This document shows positions 26,114-37,040 of a stretch of DNA of 64,000 nt, piece by piece (position 1 is the stretch's first letter; each line of letters opens with the position of its first letter). Both the position numbers and the translations under genes were made by a program. Origin of the DNA: Polycladomyces zharkentensis (GTDB taxonomy: Bacteria; Bacillota; Bacilli; Thermoactinomycetales; JIR-001); NCBI RefSeq assembly GCF_016938855.1, contig NZ_JAFHAP010000014.1, forward strand, positions 32,915-96,914. Direction: 5' to 3'. A model generated the notes under the pieces. That model did not search any database. It was not told the DNA's origin and worked only from the letters and a program-made list of their open reading frames with translations.

Positions 26114-29100
26114 TTTGAATTGCTCCTTTCGTTTTGGGAACCGCTTCATATTTTATCAGAAAACGCTCAACCATTTCCAGCGCGTCGGCCGGAGACAGGC
26201 CCGCGGTCTTGAAGATGATGCCGATCCGCTGACCGGACGACAGGCGGACGCGTCCCGGAAACTCCTGCGCCAGCCGGAACAGGCGTTGCCCATCCACCAC
26301 CTGGTTTTGATCCGGATGCAGACGGATGGCGATTTCCTGTCCCTTCTGCTGAATCTCCTCGATCCCGTATTTCAACGCGTAAGCCCGGATCCGGGCGATG
26401 CGCAACAGGGTTTGTACCGGTTGGGGCAAATCTCCGAACCGGTCCTCGATCTCTTCTTCGAGATCGCGTGCTTCTTCCAACGTGTGTATGGCGCGAATCT
26501 TTTTGTACAGCTCGATCTTTTGTTTCTCGTCCGGAATGTAATCCGAAGGCAGATAGGCGTCGGCATTCAGTTCGATCTGCGGCTCCAGCGGCTGCTCCTG
26601 TTGTTCCGTGCCTTGCAATTCGGCGATCGCTTCTTTCAGCATCTGAGAGTACAATTCAAAGCCGACACTGGCGATATGCCCGTGCTGTTCAGCTCCCAAC
26701 AGATTCCCCGCACCGCGGATCGCCAAATCCCGCATGGCGATTTTGAAACCGGAACCCAGTTCGGTAAACTCCTTGATTGCTTGCAGTCGCTTTTCTGCCG
26801 TTTCGGTCAGCACCTTGTCCCGCTGATAAGTGAAATAGGCGTAGGCGATCCGGTTGGACCGACCGACACGACCCCGCAACTGGTAGAGCTGCGACAAGCC
26901 CATTTTGTCCGCATCATAGATGATGAGCGTGTTGACGTTGGGGATATCCACCCCTGTCTCGATGATCGTGGTGCTGACGAGCACGTCGTATTCTCCGTCA
27001 AGGAAATCCAGCATGACGCGCTCCAGTTCCGTTTCAGGCATTTGCCCGTGCGCGACGGCCACGCGCGCTTCCGGCACCAATAACCGGATTTGCTCCGCCA
27101 TTTGCTCGATTCCCTGCACTTGGTTGTAAAGGAAATACACCTGCCCGTCACGCGCCAGCTCCCGCTCGATCGCTTCCCGCACCAATGCGGCGGAATACTC
27201 AAGGACATATGTCTGCACGGGGAAACGGTTTTCCGGCGGCGTTTCAATGACGGACAAATCGCGTACCCCCATCATCGCCATGTGCAGGGTGCGCGGAATC
27301 GGAGTGGCCGTCAGCGTGAGTACGTCGATGTTGTGCTTCATCTGTTTGATCCGCTCTTTGTGTTTGACGCCGAACCGCTGTTCCTCGTCGATGATCAAAA
27401 GTCCCAGATCCTTGAACTGCACGTCCTTGGACAACAGGCGATGCGTACCGATGACGATGTCAACCGTGCCGTTCTTGACGCCTTCGATCGTCTCCTTTTG
27501 CTCCTTGCGCGTGCGGAACCGGCTCAGCACGCGGATTTCCACCGGAAAACCGGCAAAGCGCTCCTTGAACGTCTCATAGTGCTGTTGCGCCAAAATGGTG
27601 GTGGGTACCAGCACCGCCACCTGTTTGCCGTCCATCGTCGCTTTGAACGCGGCGCGGATGGCCACTTCCGTCTTCCCGTAACCCACATCGCCGCACAACA
27701 GTCGGTCCATCGGCTGGGGCTTTTCCATATCCGCCTTGATCTCGCGGATGGACCGCTCCTGATCGGGCGTCTCCTCATACGGGAACATCGCATCGAATTC
27801 CCGTTGATAGGGGGTGTCCGGAGAAAAGGCGAAGCCTTTGGCCGCCTGCCGTTTGGCGTACAGTTTGATCAGATCGTTGGCGATGTCTTGTACGGACGAC
27901 CGTACTTTGTTTTTGACCTTGCTCCACTCGCTGCCACCCAAGCTGTACACTTTGGGCGTTTTTTCCTCTGCGCCGACATATTTCTGCACTTGGTCGATCT
28001 GATCGATCGGAACGTACAGTTTGTCGTTTCCGGCGTATTGGATCAAGAGATAATCCTTGTGCAATCCGCCCACGTTGAGCGTCTCGATTCCCGCATATCG
28101 CCCGATGCCGTGGTTGACGTGAACGACATAGTCGCCGGGTTGGAGCTCTTGGTAATCCTTGATCTTTTCGGCGTGGCTCATTTTGGCGGGGCGGCGCATC
28201 CGGCGCTGTTTCTGGGTAAATACCTCCCCTTCGGTCACCACCGCCAGCTTGATCGCACTCAATTCAAATCCGTTTTGCAAAGAGGTGATGCGCACGACGG
28301 GCCGACCGGCAAACGGAGGTGCATCCACACGGTCGTGCTCCAGCTCCATCCCGTAATCGGCCAACACCCGCTTCAACCGTTCCGCCCGCTCCTCGCTGCT
28401 CGCGGTGAAAATGACGCGGAACTTGGACTTTTGCCACCGCTCCCACTCCGTTTTGAGCACATGCATCTGTCCGTGAAACTGTTGCATGCTCCGACAGATG
28501 AACTGTACGACGTTTTGCGGTTGGAATCCCTGCACCTGCCGCATAAACAACGACAGAGCGATCCGCGGATGTTTCACGCGAAACAGGCATTCCTCGTAAG
28601 AGTGGGAAATTTTTAGCTGAGGCAGAAACTCTCCCTGCTGCAACAAGGCGGTCTGCCATTCCCCTTCTTCCCGCTCCATCTGACGGGCGGTCTCCATGAT
28701 CCGGGCCGGTTCGTCCATTACCAGCACGGTGTCTTTGGGCATGTAGTCCAGCAAACTCTGACAATCCGGATAGATGAGCGTGATATATTTATAGATGCCG
28801 GTAAACCATTGTCCCGATTTCAACTGTTCGATTTCCCAACCGATTCCTTCTATGAGCTTCTTTTTAAGCGCGGGGTCCTTGACAGCCGAAAGACGTTCTT
28901 CCAGGAAGCCCGCCGCTTTTTCTCCCGCCTGATACAACCTTTCAGCATCGGCGAACAATTCGCGGGCCGGCGGGATCAACACCTCTTCCCATTTGTCGTA
29001 GGAACGTTGATCTGCTGCGGAAAACGGCCGAATCGAATCCAGTTCGTCTCCAAACCACTCCATGCGGACCGGGTCCTGGAATGTAACCGGATACACGTCC

Positions 29101-29642
29101 AAAATCCCGCCGCGAACGCTGAATTCACCGGGTTTCTCCACCATTTCCACCCGTTCGTAACCGATTTTGACCAGTTGATCCACCAACGGGTCAATCGGCC
29201 GTTCCTCTCCCACTTTCAACCGGATGTGACTGGCCTTCACCGTGGTTTGGGGCGGAAACAGCTTGCGCAATCCGGCAAAAGGCACGACAAAAACGCCGGT
29301 AAATCCGCGCGAGAGACGGGACAACACATCTACCCGTTCCCCGAGCGTCTCATCTCCGGCGAGCGCGATTTCCGTCGTGACCAATTCGTTGGCGGGATAC
29401 AACATCACCTCTTCTTTCGGCAACAGCTCGTACAAGTCTTCCACCGCTTTTTGCGCCTGGTTCAAGTTGTGCGTGACCACCATCACCGGCTGTCCGATTT
29501 CACGGTACAAGGAAGCCACATACAACATCCGTGCAGTTCCCGTCAGTCCCGCGACCATTTGCTCGGACAGCCCCATTCTCAATCCTTCCACTGTGGACTG
29601 AAAATCCTTGTCCTCTCGAAACAAGTGTATCAAGGGCTTCAC
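26097..29642 (-). CDS. mfd: Transcription-repair coupling factor Mfd
   Basis: 1181-residue SF2 translocase that removes RNA polymerase stalled at DNA lesions and recruits UvrA. N-terminal UvrB-homology module (AGLTGTARMLYVASLYREIG), RNA-polymerase interaction domain (about 500-570, GDYVVHVNHGIGRYAGIE), helicase motifs LLCGDVGYGKTEVAIRAAF, DEEQRFG and LYQLRGRVGRSNR, and the C-terminal TRCF domain. GTG 29642 was chosen from AAAGGAGG ten bases upstream, removing 24 codons of open frame. Follows fin in the conserved order. Confidence 0.98.
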   Translation of the reverse strand: MKPLIHLFREDKDFQSTVEGLRMGLSEQMVAGLTGTARMLYVASLYREIGQPVMVVTHNLNQAQKAVEDLYELLPKEEVMLYPANELVTTEIALAGDETLGERVDVLSRLSRGFTGVFVVPFAGLRKLFPPQTTVKASHIRLKVGEERPIDPLVDQLVKIGYERVEMVEKPGEFSVRGGILDVYPVTFQDPVRMEWFGDELDSIRPFSAADQRSYDKWEEVLIPPARELFADAERLYQAGEKAAGFLEERLSAVKDPALKKKLIEGIGWEIEQLKSGQWFTGIYKYITLIYPDCQSLLDYMPKDTVLVMDEPARIMETARQMEREEGEWQTALLQQGEFLPQLKISHSYEECLFRVKHPRIALSLFMRQVQGFQPQNVVQFICRSMQQFHGQMHVLKTEWERWQKSKFRVIFTASSEERAERLKRVLADYGMELEHDRVDAPPFAGRPVVRITSLQNGFELSAIKLAVVTEGEVFTQKQRRMRRPAKMSHAEKIKDYQELQPGDYVVHVNHGIGRYAGIETLNVGGLHKDYLLIQYAGNDKLYVPIDQIDQVQKYVGAEEKTPKVYSLGGSEWSKVKNKVRSSVQDIANDLIKLYAKRQAAKGFAFSPDTPYQREFDAMFPYEETPDQERSIREIKADMEKPQPMDRLLCGDVGYGKTEVAIRAAFKATMDGKQVAVLVPTTILAQQHYETFKERFAGFPVEIRVLSRFRTRKEQKETIEGVKNGTVDIVIGTHRLLSKDVQFKDLGLLIIDEEQRFGVKHKERIKQMKHNIDVLTLTATPIPRTLHMAMMGVRDLSVIETPPENRFPVQTYVLEYSAALVREAIERELARDGQVYFLYNQVQGIEQMAEQIRLLVPEARVAVAHGQMPETELERVMLDFLDGEYDVLVSTTIIETGVDIPNVNTLIIYDADKMGLSQLYQLRGRVGRSNRIAYAYFTYQRDKVLTETAEKRLQAIKEFTELGSGFKIAMRDLAIRGAGNLLGAEQHGHIASVGFELYSQMLKEAIAELQGTEQQEQPLEPQIELNADAYLPSDYIPDEKQKIELYKKIRAIHTLEEARDLEEEIEDRFGDLPQPVQTLLRIARIRAYALKYGIEEIQQKGQEIAIRLHPDQNQVVDGQRLFRLAQEFPGRVRLSSGQRIGIIFKTAGLSPADALEMVERFLIKYEAVPKTKGAIQNAANE

Positions 29643-29817
29643 GTCGTTTCGGCCTCCTTTCTGCGAGCGCCTTTTTCTCACCAATACAAAAGAAGCCTTA
29701 GCTGGGGCAGCCAAGGCCGTTCGTTCCTTTCTATCGGCTGATTTGGCATCGTTCTCCCCGTGCCAAAACCGTTATTTTCCATCTGCGGTAATGTTCCAAG
29801 CCGACAAATGAAACTTC

Positions 29818-30048
29818 TCACTGCAATGGCCGGGGCAACAGAGACAATTCCGGTGAACGGTTCAGCATCTCCTGGCACGTTTCACAAACTACCTTTACCA
29901 GGGTGCCGCCATCCATATCATCAGATATTATATCCTTCCGTTCATCAGGGGTCAACCAATGAAACCCTAACTGCCATTCTGTAATATTTTCTGCCGACAG
30001 TTGACCGATCGTCTGATCGCAAATTCTGCAAACGTATCTGATTTCCAT
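29818..30048 (-). CDS. fin: Anti-sigma-F factor Fin
   Basis: 76-residue protein with two CxxC pairs (CRIC and CETC) expected to bind zinc, and the family stretch ENITEWQLGFHWLTPDERKD. In B. subtilis Fin (YabK) is made under sigma-F and inhibits sigma-F to help switch the forespore to sigma-G. I start at ATG 30048, six bases after GGGAGG; the open frame runs 22 codons further back. Between pth and mfd as expected. Confidence 0.93.
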   Translation of the reverse strand: MEIRYVCRICDQTIGQLSAENITEWQLGFHWLTPDERKDIISDDMDGGTLVKVVCETCQEMLNRSPELSLLPRPLQ

Positions 30049-30080
30049 GTTATGCCTCCCGCTCCGAAGATATTCTGCTA

Positions 30081-30110
30081 TAGTATCACCGGATTGGGAG
30101 GGAATCATAA
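30081..30110 (-). promoter_or_regulatory. Putative sigma-F promoter of fin
   Basis: On the minus strand GGTGATACTA (30090-30081) fits the sigma-F -10 GGnnAnAnTR, and TTATG (30110-30106) lies 15 bases upstream at the -35 position. The gap is too short for anything else, and fin is known to be sigma-F dependent in B. subtilis. Confidence 0.6.
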
Positions 30111-30115
30111 GCAAA

Positions 30116-30700
30116 TCATTGATTGAATTCGTTCATCGCGATCAGGAAGGAATCCGTCTCCACCCAACGCGACACAGCATCCGCCGCACGGCGTACGGCC
30201 GATAGGATGGTGTCCTGTTCACGGGGAGCAAACGGAGACAGCACATAGTCGGGAATCGGTTGCGGTGTCTCCGGTCTGCCGATGCCGATCTTGATCCGCT
30301 TGACCGATTGCGTTCCCAGGTGCTGGATAACGGACTTCACTCCGTTATGCCCTCCGGAACTGCCCTTGAGCCGGAGACGAAGTTGACCGAGCGGCAAGTC
30401 CAGGTCATCGTAAATGATCAGGACATCTTCCACAGTGCATTTCAACCAATCCATCGCCGGGCGCACCGATTCCCCGGACAGGTTCATGAATGTCATCGGC
30501 TTGAGCAATGTGACGGTTTCCGTCCCCACCCGTCCTGTACCGCTCAACCCGTTCCATTTGTTCTTGTTGACCGGAATCCCCCATTGCTCACTCAGCCGGT
30601 CAATCACCCAAAATCCGACGTTGTGTCTCGTATTCTCGTAACGGGGGCCGGGATTCCCCAAACCGACAATCAACTTCACAAACCATCCCTGCCTTTTCAT
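30116..30700 (-). CDS. pth: Peptidyl-tRNA hydrolase
   Basis: Releases peptides from prematurely dissociated peptidyl-tRNA (SpoVC in B. subtilis, essential). About 194 residues with GLGNPGPRYENTRHNVGF holding the catalytic His, MTFMNLSGESVRPAMDW, and YDDLDLPLGQLRLRLKGS. ATG 30700 has GGAGG five bases upstream; a GTG at 30679 starts exactly where most homologues begin (VKLIVGLGNPG) but with a weak ribosome site. Follows ctc. Confidence 0.97.
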   Translation of the reverse strand: MKRQGWFVKLIVGLGNPGPRYENTRHNVGFWVIDRLSEQWGIPVNKNKWNGLSGTGRVGTETVTLLKPMTFMNLSGESVRPAMDWLKCTVEDVLIIYDDLDLPLGQLRLRLKGSSGGHNGVKSVIQHLGTQSVKRIKIGIGRPETPQPIPDYVLSPFAPREQDTILSAVRRAADAVSRWVETDSFLIAMNEFNQ

Positions 30701-30787
30701 CATATCCTCCATCAATGAGACAGGCGCAACCCTCAGGCTGCGCCTGTTTTTCATCCGGCACATGCAGCGGTGCGGTCACATGTTTTT

Positions 30788-31402
30788 TTAACTGTTGACA
30801 GTCGCTGTTTCCACAGCCGACTCCGCTTCGCTTTCTCCTTCGTCCGTACCCGCCACTTGCGGTCGCGTCACGGCGGCCACGACCTCATCAGGATCAGACA
30901 ACAGTTTCACACCGTCCGGCAATTTGACGGCCTGCAGGGTGACGGTGTCACCAATTTCCAGTTCGCTGACGTCCAAGGTCAAGACCTCAGGAATCCGATC
31001 AGGCAATGCGCGGATTTCCACCTCACGCAACTGCTGTTGCAGCACCCCGCCTACTTTCACCCCTTTCGGCTCCCCTTCGAGCACCAGAGGCACTTCCGTA
31101 TCGATCGGCTCGTCCATTTCCACGGCGTAGAAATCCACGTGCAGCAATTTATCTCTCAATTCATCCCGTTGCCATTCGCGTATGATGACCGGGTATGTTT
31201 GATCATCCAGTTCCAGTTGAATTACAGAGGTCGCGGCACCTTGTTGCAAGCAGCGCGCCAATTGCACTTCGTCCACATGCAGCAATTGAGGCTCTATTTC
31301 TTTGCCGTAGAATACCCCCGGTACGCGCCCTTGCTTACGCAACTTTGTTTTCAGCGCTTTCGGTCGTGCTTCTCGGCGTTGTGCTTGAATCGTCAGTGCC
31401 AT
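30788..31402 (-). CDS. ctc: 50S ribosomal protein L25/general stress protein Ctc
   Basis: 204 residues: N-terminal L25 5S-rRNA-binding domain (RKQGRVPGVFYGKEIEPQLL) and a C-terminal beta domain (YAVEMDEPIDTEVPLVLEGE). ATG 31402 follows GGAGGG by seven bases; the open frame continues 31 codons upstream without homology. Between prs and pth as in B. subtilis, where it is sigma-B induced; no sigma-B promoter was found here. Confidence 0.96.
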   Translation of the reverse strand: MALTIQAQRREARPKALKTKLRKQGRVPGVFYGKEIEPQLLHVDEVQLARCLQQGAATSVIQLELDDQTYPVIIREWQRDELRDKLLHVDFYAVEMDEPIDTEVPLVLEGEPKGVKVGGVLQQQLREVEIRALPDRIPEVLTLDVSELEIGDTVTLQAVKLPDGVKLLSDPDEVVAAVTRPQVAGTDEGESEAESAVETATVNS

Positions 31403-31671
31403 CGCAAATCCCTCCGTCAAAAAAGATTTGCCATACATATCATTTATCCGGATAACGAGGGATTGAAACATGCAACTGACATCCGCACACCTCAAGTCCG
31501 GAATCGGTCTTCCCGTCTCAAGTCCACATCAGGATCGGCTCGCCTGGCGACTTGACCCCTCGGCTGAAAGCACCTGGGACACTTCCCGGTGGCCGTGGAT
31601 TTCCCGCTTCATCCGGCGCGGCATCCACGATGGCCGTCCAAGCCTGGGTCAACGTCTCAGGTTGATCACGG

Positions 31672-32622
31672 TCAGTCAAACAACTTGCTGACGGACAGTT
31701 CCTCATGAACGCGGATAATTGCTTCACCGATCAGAGATGCCACAGACAATACCTTGATTTTGTCCAGCTGTTTTTCCTTCGGCAAGGGAATGGTGTTGGT
31801 GACGACCATTTCCTTGATGTTGGCTTGCCGGATCCGATCAATCGCCGGACCGGAAAAGACCGGGTGCGTGCAGCAGGCGTAGACTTCTTTGGCTCCCTGC
31901 TCCAGCAAAGCATTGGCAGCCAGCGTGATCGTCCCCGCAGTGTCGATGATATCGTCGATGATGATCGCTTTTTTGCCCTTTACATCCCCGACGATGTTCA
32001 TCACTTCGGCGACATTGGGTTCCGGACGCCGTTTGTCAATGATGGCGATCGGCGCTTCCAGTCGCTCGGCCAACTTCCGCGCCCGGATCACACCACCGTG
32101 ATCGGGGGAAACCACGACGACATCATCCAATTTCTTTTTGATGAAGTAGTCGGCCAAAATGGGCACACCCAACAAATGGTCCACCGGAATATCAAAAAAG
32201 CCCTGGATCTGGTTGGCATGCAGATCCATGGTAATCACCCGGTCCGCGCCCGCCGTCTCGATCAGGTTGGCAACCAGCTTGGCCGTGATCGGATCACGCG
32301 CCCGTGTTTTGCGGTCCTGGCGCGCATACCCATAGTATGGGATCACAACGTTGATGGTACGAGCAGATGCCCGTTTGAGTGCATCCACCATCACCAGCAG
32401 TTCCATCAGATGCTGGTTGACCGGGTGGCAGGTGGATTGGATGACATAGACATCCGACCCACGAACGCTTTCGTCCAATTTGACGTGAATCTCTCCATCA
32501 CTGAATTTTCCCACTTCGGCGTCTCCCAGTGGTACGCCGATGTGATCGGCGATTTCCCGGGCCAAACCGGGATTGGAATTACAGGTAAACAACTGCAAAC
32601 GTGATTGACGAAGTTGAGACAT
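31672..32622 (-). CDS. prs: Ribose-phosphate pyrophosphokinase
   Basis: Makes PRPP from ribose-5-phosphate and ATP for nucleotide, His and Trp synthesis. 316 residues with the catalytic flexible loop [18 protein letters not shown], the metal/ribose region [15 protein letters not shown], and the PRPP-binding loop [20 protein letters not shown] 32622 is preceded by GGAGG. Immediately follows glmU (35 bases), so probably cotranscribed; together with hpt and purR it makes PRPP metabolism a theme of the region. Confidence 0.97.
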   Translation of the reverse strand: MSQLRQSRLQLFTCNSNPGLAREIADHIGVPLGDAEVGKFSDGEIHVKLDESVRGSDVYVIQSTCHPVNQHLMELLVMVDALKRASARTINVVIPYYGYARQDRKTRARDPITAKLVANLIETAGADRVITMDLHANQIQGFFDIPVDHLLGVPILADYFIKKKLDDVVVVSPDHGGVIRARKLAERLEAPIAIIDKRRPEPNVAEVMNIVGDVKGKKAIIIDDIIDTAGTITLAANALLEQGAKEVYACCTHPVFSGPAIDRIRQANIKEMVVTNTIPLPKEKQLDKIKVLSVASLIGEAIIRVHEELSVSKLFD

Positions 32623-32657
32623 GGGTGAACGATCCTCCACTTTTGATGGTAGGCTGG

Positions 32658-34037
32658 TTATTTGCCGTGCTTGTCTTTCAGTTTTTTCGCATACTCCGGC
32701 TTGTTGGTCTGCCGTTCGCGCGCAATGGCCAAGGCATCGCTTGGCACGTCATTCGTGATAGTTGAACCGGCAGCCACGTAAGCCCCTTTGCCTACGGTTA
32801 CCGGAGCGACCAGGTTGACATTGCAGCCGATGAACGCACCATCCTCGATGATGGTTTTGTGCTTGTTCACACCGTCGTAGTTGACGGTCACCGCACCGCA
32901 ACCGATGTTGACGCCCTCTCCCACATCCGCATCACCGACATAGCCCAGGTGCGATACCTTCGATCCCTTCCCGAGGCGAGCGTTCTTAATGTCGACAAAA
33001 CAGCCGACTTTCGTGGACGATTCGAGATGGGAACCGGGTCGTACATAGGCGAACGGACCGACGGTCGCTCCGTCGTCTACCCGAGCGTCTTTCAGCACCG
33101 AATATTGAATGTGCGCACCGTCACCGACGACAACGTCGGTCAGATCGGCCTGGGGACCGATCACGCATCCTTCCCCGATCACCGTACCGGCTCGCAGATG
33201 GGAACCGGGATGAATCACGGTGTCAGCCCCGATTTGCACATCCGCTTCGATGTAAGTGTTGGCCGGATCGATCACAGTGACCCCGTTCATCATATGTGCC
33301 TTCAGAAGCCGGCGTCTCATGATCGCTTCCGCTTCCGCCAACTGCACCCGGTTGTTCACCCCGTGGGCTTCATCCGGGTCGTCGATGATTTCCGCCCCGA
33401 TATGCTTCCCTTTCTTCTGTAGAATGGTGATCACATCAGGCAGATAGTATTCGCCTTGCTGGTTGTCGTTGTTCACTTCCTTCAGCGATTCGAACAGCAG
33501 ACGGTTGTCAAAACAGAACGTACCGGTATTGACCTCCCGAATCAGCCGTTCTTCCTCAGTGGCATCCTTGTGCTCCACAATCCGTACCACGCGGCCGTCT
33601 TCACCACGAACCACACGGCCGTACCCCGTCGGATCAGCCAGTTCGGCCGTCAACACGGTGGCAGCCGATTGCCGTTCCCGATGGCTGCGGACGAGCCGCT
33701 CCAGCGTATCCGCCGTGAAGAGCGGGTGGTCGCCGTTGAGTACGAGCGTCGTACCTTCCTTGTCCGCCAAAATCCCTTCCGCCTGACGGACCGCATGCGC
33801 CGTTCCCAATTGCTCTTCCTGCAATACGAAGGTGGCGCGATCACCGACATGGGCTTGTACCGATTCGGCGTGATGCCCGACAACCACGATGGTTTGAGCC
33901 GTTCCCAAACGCTCCAGTTGGTCCAGAATATGATCGATAATCGCTTTGCCGCATACCGGATGCAAAACCTTGTGCTTGCGCGATTTCATCCGCGTTCCCT
34001 GTCCAGCGGCCAGTACGATGGCAAAAAGATCACTCAT
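32658..34037 (-). CDS. glmU: Bifunctional GlmU (GlcNAc-1-P uridyltransferase / glucosamine-1-P acetyltransferase)
   Basis: Makes UDP-GlcNAc for peptidoglycan. 459 residues: N-terminal nucleotidyltransferase ([33 protein letters not shown]) and C-terminal left-handed beta-helix acetyltransferase with hexapeptide repeats ([39 protein letters not shown]). Its product is the substrate of the 2-epimerase at the start of the window. Confidence 0.98.
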   Translation of the reverse strand: MSDLFAIVLAAGQGTRMKSRKHKVLHPVCGKAIIDHILDQLERLGTAQTIVVVGHHAESVQAHVGDRATFVLQEEQLGTAHAVRQAEGILADKEGTTLVLNGDHPLFTADTLERLVRSHRERQSAATVLTAELADPTGYGRVVRGEDGRVVRIVEHKDATEEERLIREVNTGTFCFDNRLLFESLKEVNNDNQQGEYYLPDVITILQKKGKHIGAEIIDDPDEAHGVNNRVQLAEAEAIMRRRLLKAHMMNGVTVIDPANTYIEADVQIGADTVIHPGSHLRAGTVIGEGCVIGPQADLTDVVVGDGAHIQYSVLKDARVDDGATVGPFAYVRPGSHLESSTKVGCFVDIKNARLGKGSKVSHLGYVGDADVGEGVNIGCGAVTVNYDGVNKHKTIIEDGAFIGCNVNLVAPVTVGKGAYVAAGSTITNDVPSDALAIARERQTNKPEYAKKLKDKHGK

Positions 34038-34144
34038 GTGGGTCGCACCCCCGTTTTTCCTACAAAAACTCCATTCTGACTATATCCCAAAGCAAACGGG
34101 AATGCAACAAGGCTGCGGTGTGAAGAGTTTGCCAATCCGACGAC

Positions 34145-34171
34145 AAAAAAGTATCCCGCATGGCGCGGGAT
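34145..34171 (-). terminator. Terminator of spoVG
   Basis: TCCCGC and GCGGGA pair around five bases, followed by TACTTTTTT on the minus strand, separating spoVG from glmU. Confidence 0.85.
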
Positions 34172-34317
34172 CAAAGAGTTTGGCCAGGGCGAATTTCGTC
34201 AAACCAGAAACCGTTTCCACTCCATGCCTCGCGAATGACGCAATCAAAGGGCAGTCACTGCCTCATCCGACCACACGGACGGGCATCCCAATATGTAAGA
34301 GTGACCGGTGACTCGGT

Positions 34318-34611
34318 TCAAGCATCCAAAGGATAAACGTCCGCTTTCATCTCCAATTCGCCGGCGCGTTCATATTCCGCAAGTACGGCAGCTTCGATTT
34401 TTTCCCGGGTCGAAGGCGAAATGGGGTGGGCAATGTCGCGGAACTCGCCGTCCGGCGTACGCTTGCTGGGCATCGCAACAAACATGCCGTTGTTTCCGTC
34501 AATGACGCGGATGTCATGGACGACAAATTCTCCGTCAATCGTAATGGAAGCGATCGCGCGCATCCGTCCTTCACGGTTGACACGGCGCAGACGAACGTTT
34601 GTAATTTCCAA
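34318..34611 (-). CDS. spoVG: Septation regulator SpoVG
   Basis: 97-residue nucleic-acid-binding regulator of septation and sporulation, spanning [40 protein letters not shown] and [15 protein letters not shown]. Starts at TTG 34611 with GGTGG about eight bases upstream, an uncommon start as in B. subtilis, where it is GTG. Single gene with its own sigma-H-type promoter and terminator. Confidence 0.97.
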   Translation of the reverse strand: MEITNVRLRRVNREGRMRAIASITIDGEFVVHDIRVIDGNNGMFVAMPSKRTPDGEFRDIAHPISPSTREKIEAAVLAEYERAGELEMKADVYPLDA

Positions 34612-34652
34612 TCGGATTCACCACCCATTTCCATATAGATGTCCACTCACCT

Positions 34653-34679
34653 ATTCTTCATGGGTGATGAAAATCCTTC
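34653..34679 (-). promoter_or_regulatory. Sigma-H promoter of spoVG
   Basis: Minus strand GAAGGATTT (34679-34671, consensus RnAGGAwWW) and GAAGAAT (34659-34653, consensus RnnGAAT) are 11 bases apart. B. subtilis spoVG is the classic sigma-H gene. Confidence 0.75.
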
Positions 34680-34715
34680 AATTTCACACCAAGAAAATGG
34701 ATTTTTTTGTTGAAT

Positions 34716-35090
34716 TCAATCGACAATTGCCACTGCTTCAATTTCCACCCGCACATCTTTGGGAAGACGCGCTGCCTGCACGCATGAGCGGGCGGGGTGT
34801 GGTTCCTCGAAATACTGTGCATAGACTTCATTCACTTGTTGAAAATCTTCCATGTCAGCCAAAAAGATCGTTGTCTTTACCACCTTGCTCAGGTCGGTTC
34901 CGGCGGCTTGCAGTACAGCCTGCAGGTTCTTCATCACCTGATGGGTCTGCTCCACGATTCCGCCGTCGACCAGTTTGCCTTCCGGTGTCAGTGGAATCTG
35001 CCCCGACGTGTACACCATGTTGCCAGCCAGAATCGCTTGCGAATACGGCCCGATCGCTTGCGGAGCCGCAGCTGTTTGGATTCGCTTCAT
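34716..35090 (-). CDS. ridA: RidA-family 2-iminobutanoate/2-iminopropanoate deaminase
   Basis: About 124-residue RidA/YjgF/UK114 protein that hydrolyses reactive enamine and imine by-products of PLP enzymes. Motifs [40 protein letters not shown] and the C-terminal [19 protein letters not shown] with the conserved Arg. ATG 35090 overlaps the purR stop as ATGA with GGAG upstream, so translation is coupled. Same order as B. subtilis purR-yabJ. Confidence 0.96.
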   Translation of the reverse strand: MKRIQTAAAPQAIGPYSQAILAGNMVYTSGQIPLTPEGKLVDGGIVEQTHQVMKNLQAVLQAAGTDLSKVVKTTIFLADMEDFQQVNEVYAQYFEEPHPARSCVQAARLPKDVRVEIEAVAIVD

Positions 35091-35920
35091 CCGATCTCCC
35101 ACCCTTTCTCAAACAGGTTACCCAATTGTACATCCACCGTCCGTTTTTTCTCGTCAATCGACTTGATTTTGGCCAGCGACACCACATTTTCCACCAGACG
35201 CTCCTGGGCGGCCGATTCCACCAGTACGCCGGCACCGACCACTTCCGCCTGAAACTCGGAAAGCAAATCGATCATCCCGCGAATGGTGCCACCCGCTTTC
35301 ATGAAATCGTCGATGATCAACACGCGTGACCCTTCCTTCAATGAGCGGCGCGATAAAGAAAGGGTACGAATGCGCCTGCTGGACCCGGACACCGTATTGA
35401 CAGTCACCACCGAGCCTTCCGTCACCCGGTTTCCCTGGCGCACGATTGCCACCGGTACACCCAGATGCATGGCGGCCGCCAATGCCAGGGGAATCCCTTT
35501 CGTTTCCACCGTGACAACGGCATTCACCTGTTTTTTGGCAAACACGGATGCCCAAATCTGCCCGATATCGCGCAGTAGTACCGGTTGTCCCAACAAATCG
35601 GACATATACAGAAAGCCACCCGGTAAAATGCGGTCAGGATTGGACAGCTCACGGCAGAGTACCCTCATTACTTCCTCCGCTGTTTTCCTGTCCATACCCG
35701 GAATGTAGCGAACACCGCCTGCCGCACCGGCCAATGTTTCCAGACCGCCTTGACCCGTGGCGCTCATCACCTCATGGATGATGGTCAGATCCTCGCTGAT
35801 GGACGATTTCGCTGTATCGTACCGCTCAGCAAACGTACTGAGCGGGATGAGACGATGCGGATGCTGGATGAGCTGACGCGTCATGTCGACGATGCGTGCG
35901 CTCCGCTTCCATTTGTTCAT
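35087..35920 (-). CDS. purR: Purine operon repressor PurR
   Basis: 277 residues: an N-terminal winged helix ([37 protein letters not shown]) and a phosphoribosyltransferase-like effector domain whose loop [17 protein letters not shown] binds PRPP and so relieves DNA binding. A PurBox pair just upstream predicts autoregulation. Followed by ridA with a four-base overlap. Confidence 0.97.
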   Translation of the reverse strand: MNKWKRSARIVDMTRQLIQHPHRLIPLSTFAERYDTAKSSISEDLTIIHEVMSATGQGGLETLAGAAGGVRYIPGMDRKTAEEVMRVLCRELSNPDRILPGGFLYMSDLLGQPVLLRDIGQIWASVFAKKQVNAVVTVETKGIPLALAAAMHLGVPVAIVRQGNRVTEGSVVTVNTVSGSSRRIRTLSLSRRSLKEGSRVLIIDDFMKAGGTIRGMIDLLSEFQAEVVGAGVLVESAAQERLVENVVSLAKIKSIDEKKRTVDVQLGNLFEKGWEIG

Positions 35921-35933
35921 TCCCTACCCCCCA

Positions 35934-35982
35934 TAAAAACCGAATATACAATTAAGAAATATATCATATCGTTCGGCTTTTA
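35934..35982. promoter_or_regulatory. PurBox pair upstream of purR
   Basis: AAAGCCGAACGAT read minus (centred on 35975) and AAAAACCGAATAT read plus (35934-35946) are inverted half sites of the AWWWCCGAACWWT type separated by about 20 bases of AT-rich DNA. They overlap the end of ispE. Confidence 0.65.
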
Positions 35983-36857
35983 TCAAGCAAAAGAGGTCGG
36001 TTTGAGCCTAATATACGGACAGCATATACTTGACGGCAAAAACCCCGCAAACCGTTGACAATACGACGCGCCCGTGATTCGCGATCGACCAGGCCGAACA
36101 CGGTGGGACCGCTTCCCGACATCAACACGCCGTCGGCACCGAACTGCTGCATCTTCTCTTTGAGACGCCGCACTTCGGGATACATCTGCATCGTCACTTC
36201 TTCCAAAACGTTACCCAAGTGCCGGCAGATGCCCCGATAATCTCCTTGCTCCAGCGCCCGAATCATCGCCTCCGTATTCGGTCTGCGCTCAATCCGGTCC
36301 ACGCGCAGCGCCTGAAACACTTCCGCCGTAGATACACCGTGCCGGGGCTTGGCCAATACGACCCAGCAAGGCGGCGGCGACGCAACGGGTGTCAGGATTT
36401 CCCCCCGGCCTTTGGCCAACGCCGTTCCGGACCAGACACAAAACGGGACATCCGACCCGATCTCCGCTCCCAGCTCGGCCAATTCTTCCAAAGACAATCC
36501 CAACCGCCACAACCGGTTGAGACCGCGTAATGTGGCAGCGGCATCGCTACTGCCGCCCGCCAGTCCGGCGGCCACCGGAATCCGTTTGTGAATCGTGATT
36601 TTGACACCGCGGGTGATCCCCGTTCGTTGCCGGAGCAAATCGGCCGCCCGATAAGCCAAATTGCGTTCGTCCTGTGGAATGAGGCCGGAGGAATTCTCCA
36701 ACACGATGTCGTCACCGTCGATGTCCGCCAATTCAATCCGATCGGACAAGTCGATCGTGGTCATCACCATTTCCAATTCATGATACCCGTCTTCGCGCTT
36801 ATGTAGGGCGTCCAAAGTCAAATTGATTTTTGCCGGTGCTTTTTCCGACACTTCCAT
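35964..36857 (-). CDS. ispE: 4-(cytidine 5'-diphospho)-2-C-methyl-D-erythritol kinase
   Basis: GHMP kinase of the non-mevalonate isoprenoid route, phosphorylating CDP-ME at the 2-position. 297 residues with [20 protein letters not shown], the ATP loop [20 protein letters not shown] and the C-terminal [24 protein letters not shown] precedes ATG 36857. Upstream of purR, whose promoter lies in its 3' end. Confidence 0.97.
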   Translation of the reverse strand: MEVSEKAPAKINLTLDALHKREDGYHELEMVMTTIDLSDRIELADIDGDDIVLENSSGLIPQDERNLAYRAADLLRQRTGITRGVKITIHKRIPVAAGLAGGSSDAAATLRGLNRLWRLGLSLEELAELGAEIGSDVPFCVWSGTALAKGRGEILTPVASPPPCWVVLAKPRHGVSTAEVFQALRVDRIERRPNTEAMIRALEQGDYRGICRHLGNVLEEVTMQMYPEVRRLKEKMQQFGADGVLMSGSGPTVFGLVDRESRARRIVNGLRGFCRQVYAVRILGSNRPLLLDKSRTI

Positions 36858-37003
36858 CTACCCTGCCTCCCCTCTTGCCGCCACTTTGGACCCACCGTCC
36901 CGCAAAGTGCCACTCGGTCACGACCGCATTTTCCGCAAGTGTACTTATTGTATCACGTTTCGGGAAGATGTAGGTAATGTGCGGGAAAATCCCCGGCGAG
37001 ACG

Positions 37004-37030
37004 AAAAAGGTTGGGGAGAAGTCCCCAACC
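37004..37030 (-). terminator. Terminator of the sspF-like gene
   Basis: GGTTGGGGA and TCCCCAACC pair, followed by TTTTTCG on the minus strand, 11 bases from the stop codon. Confidence 0.85.
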
Positions 37031-37040
37031 CGGTCCGCGG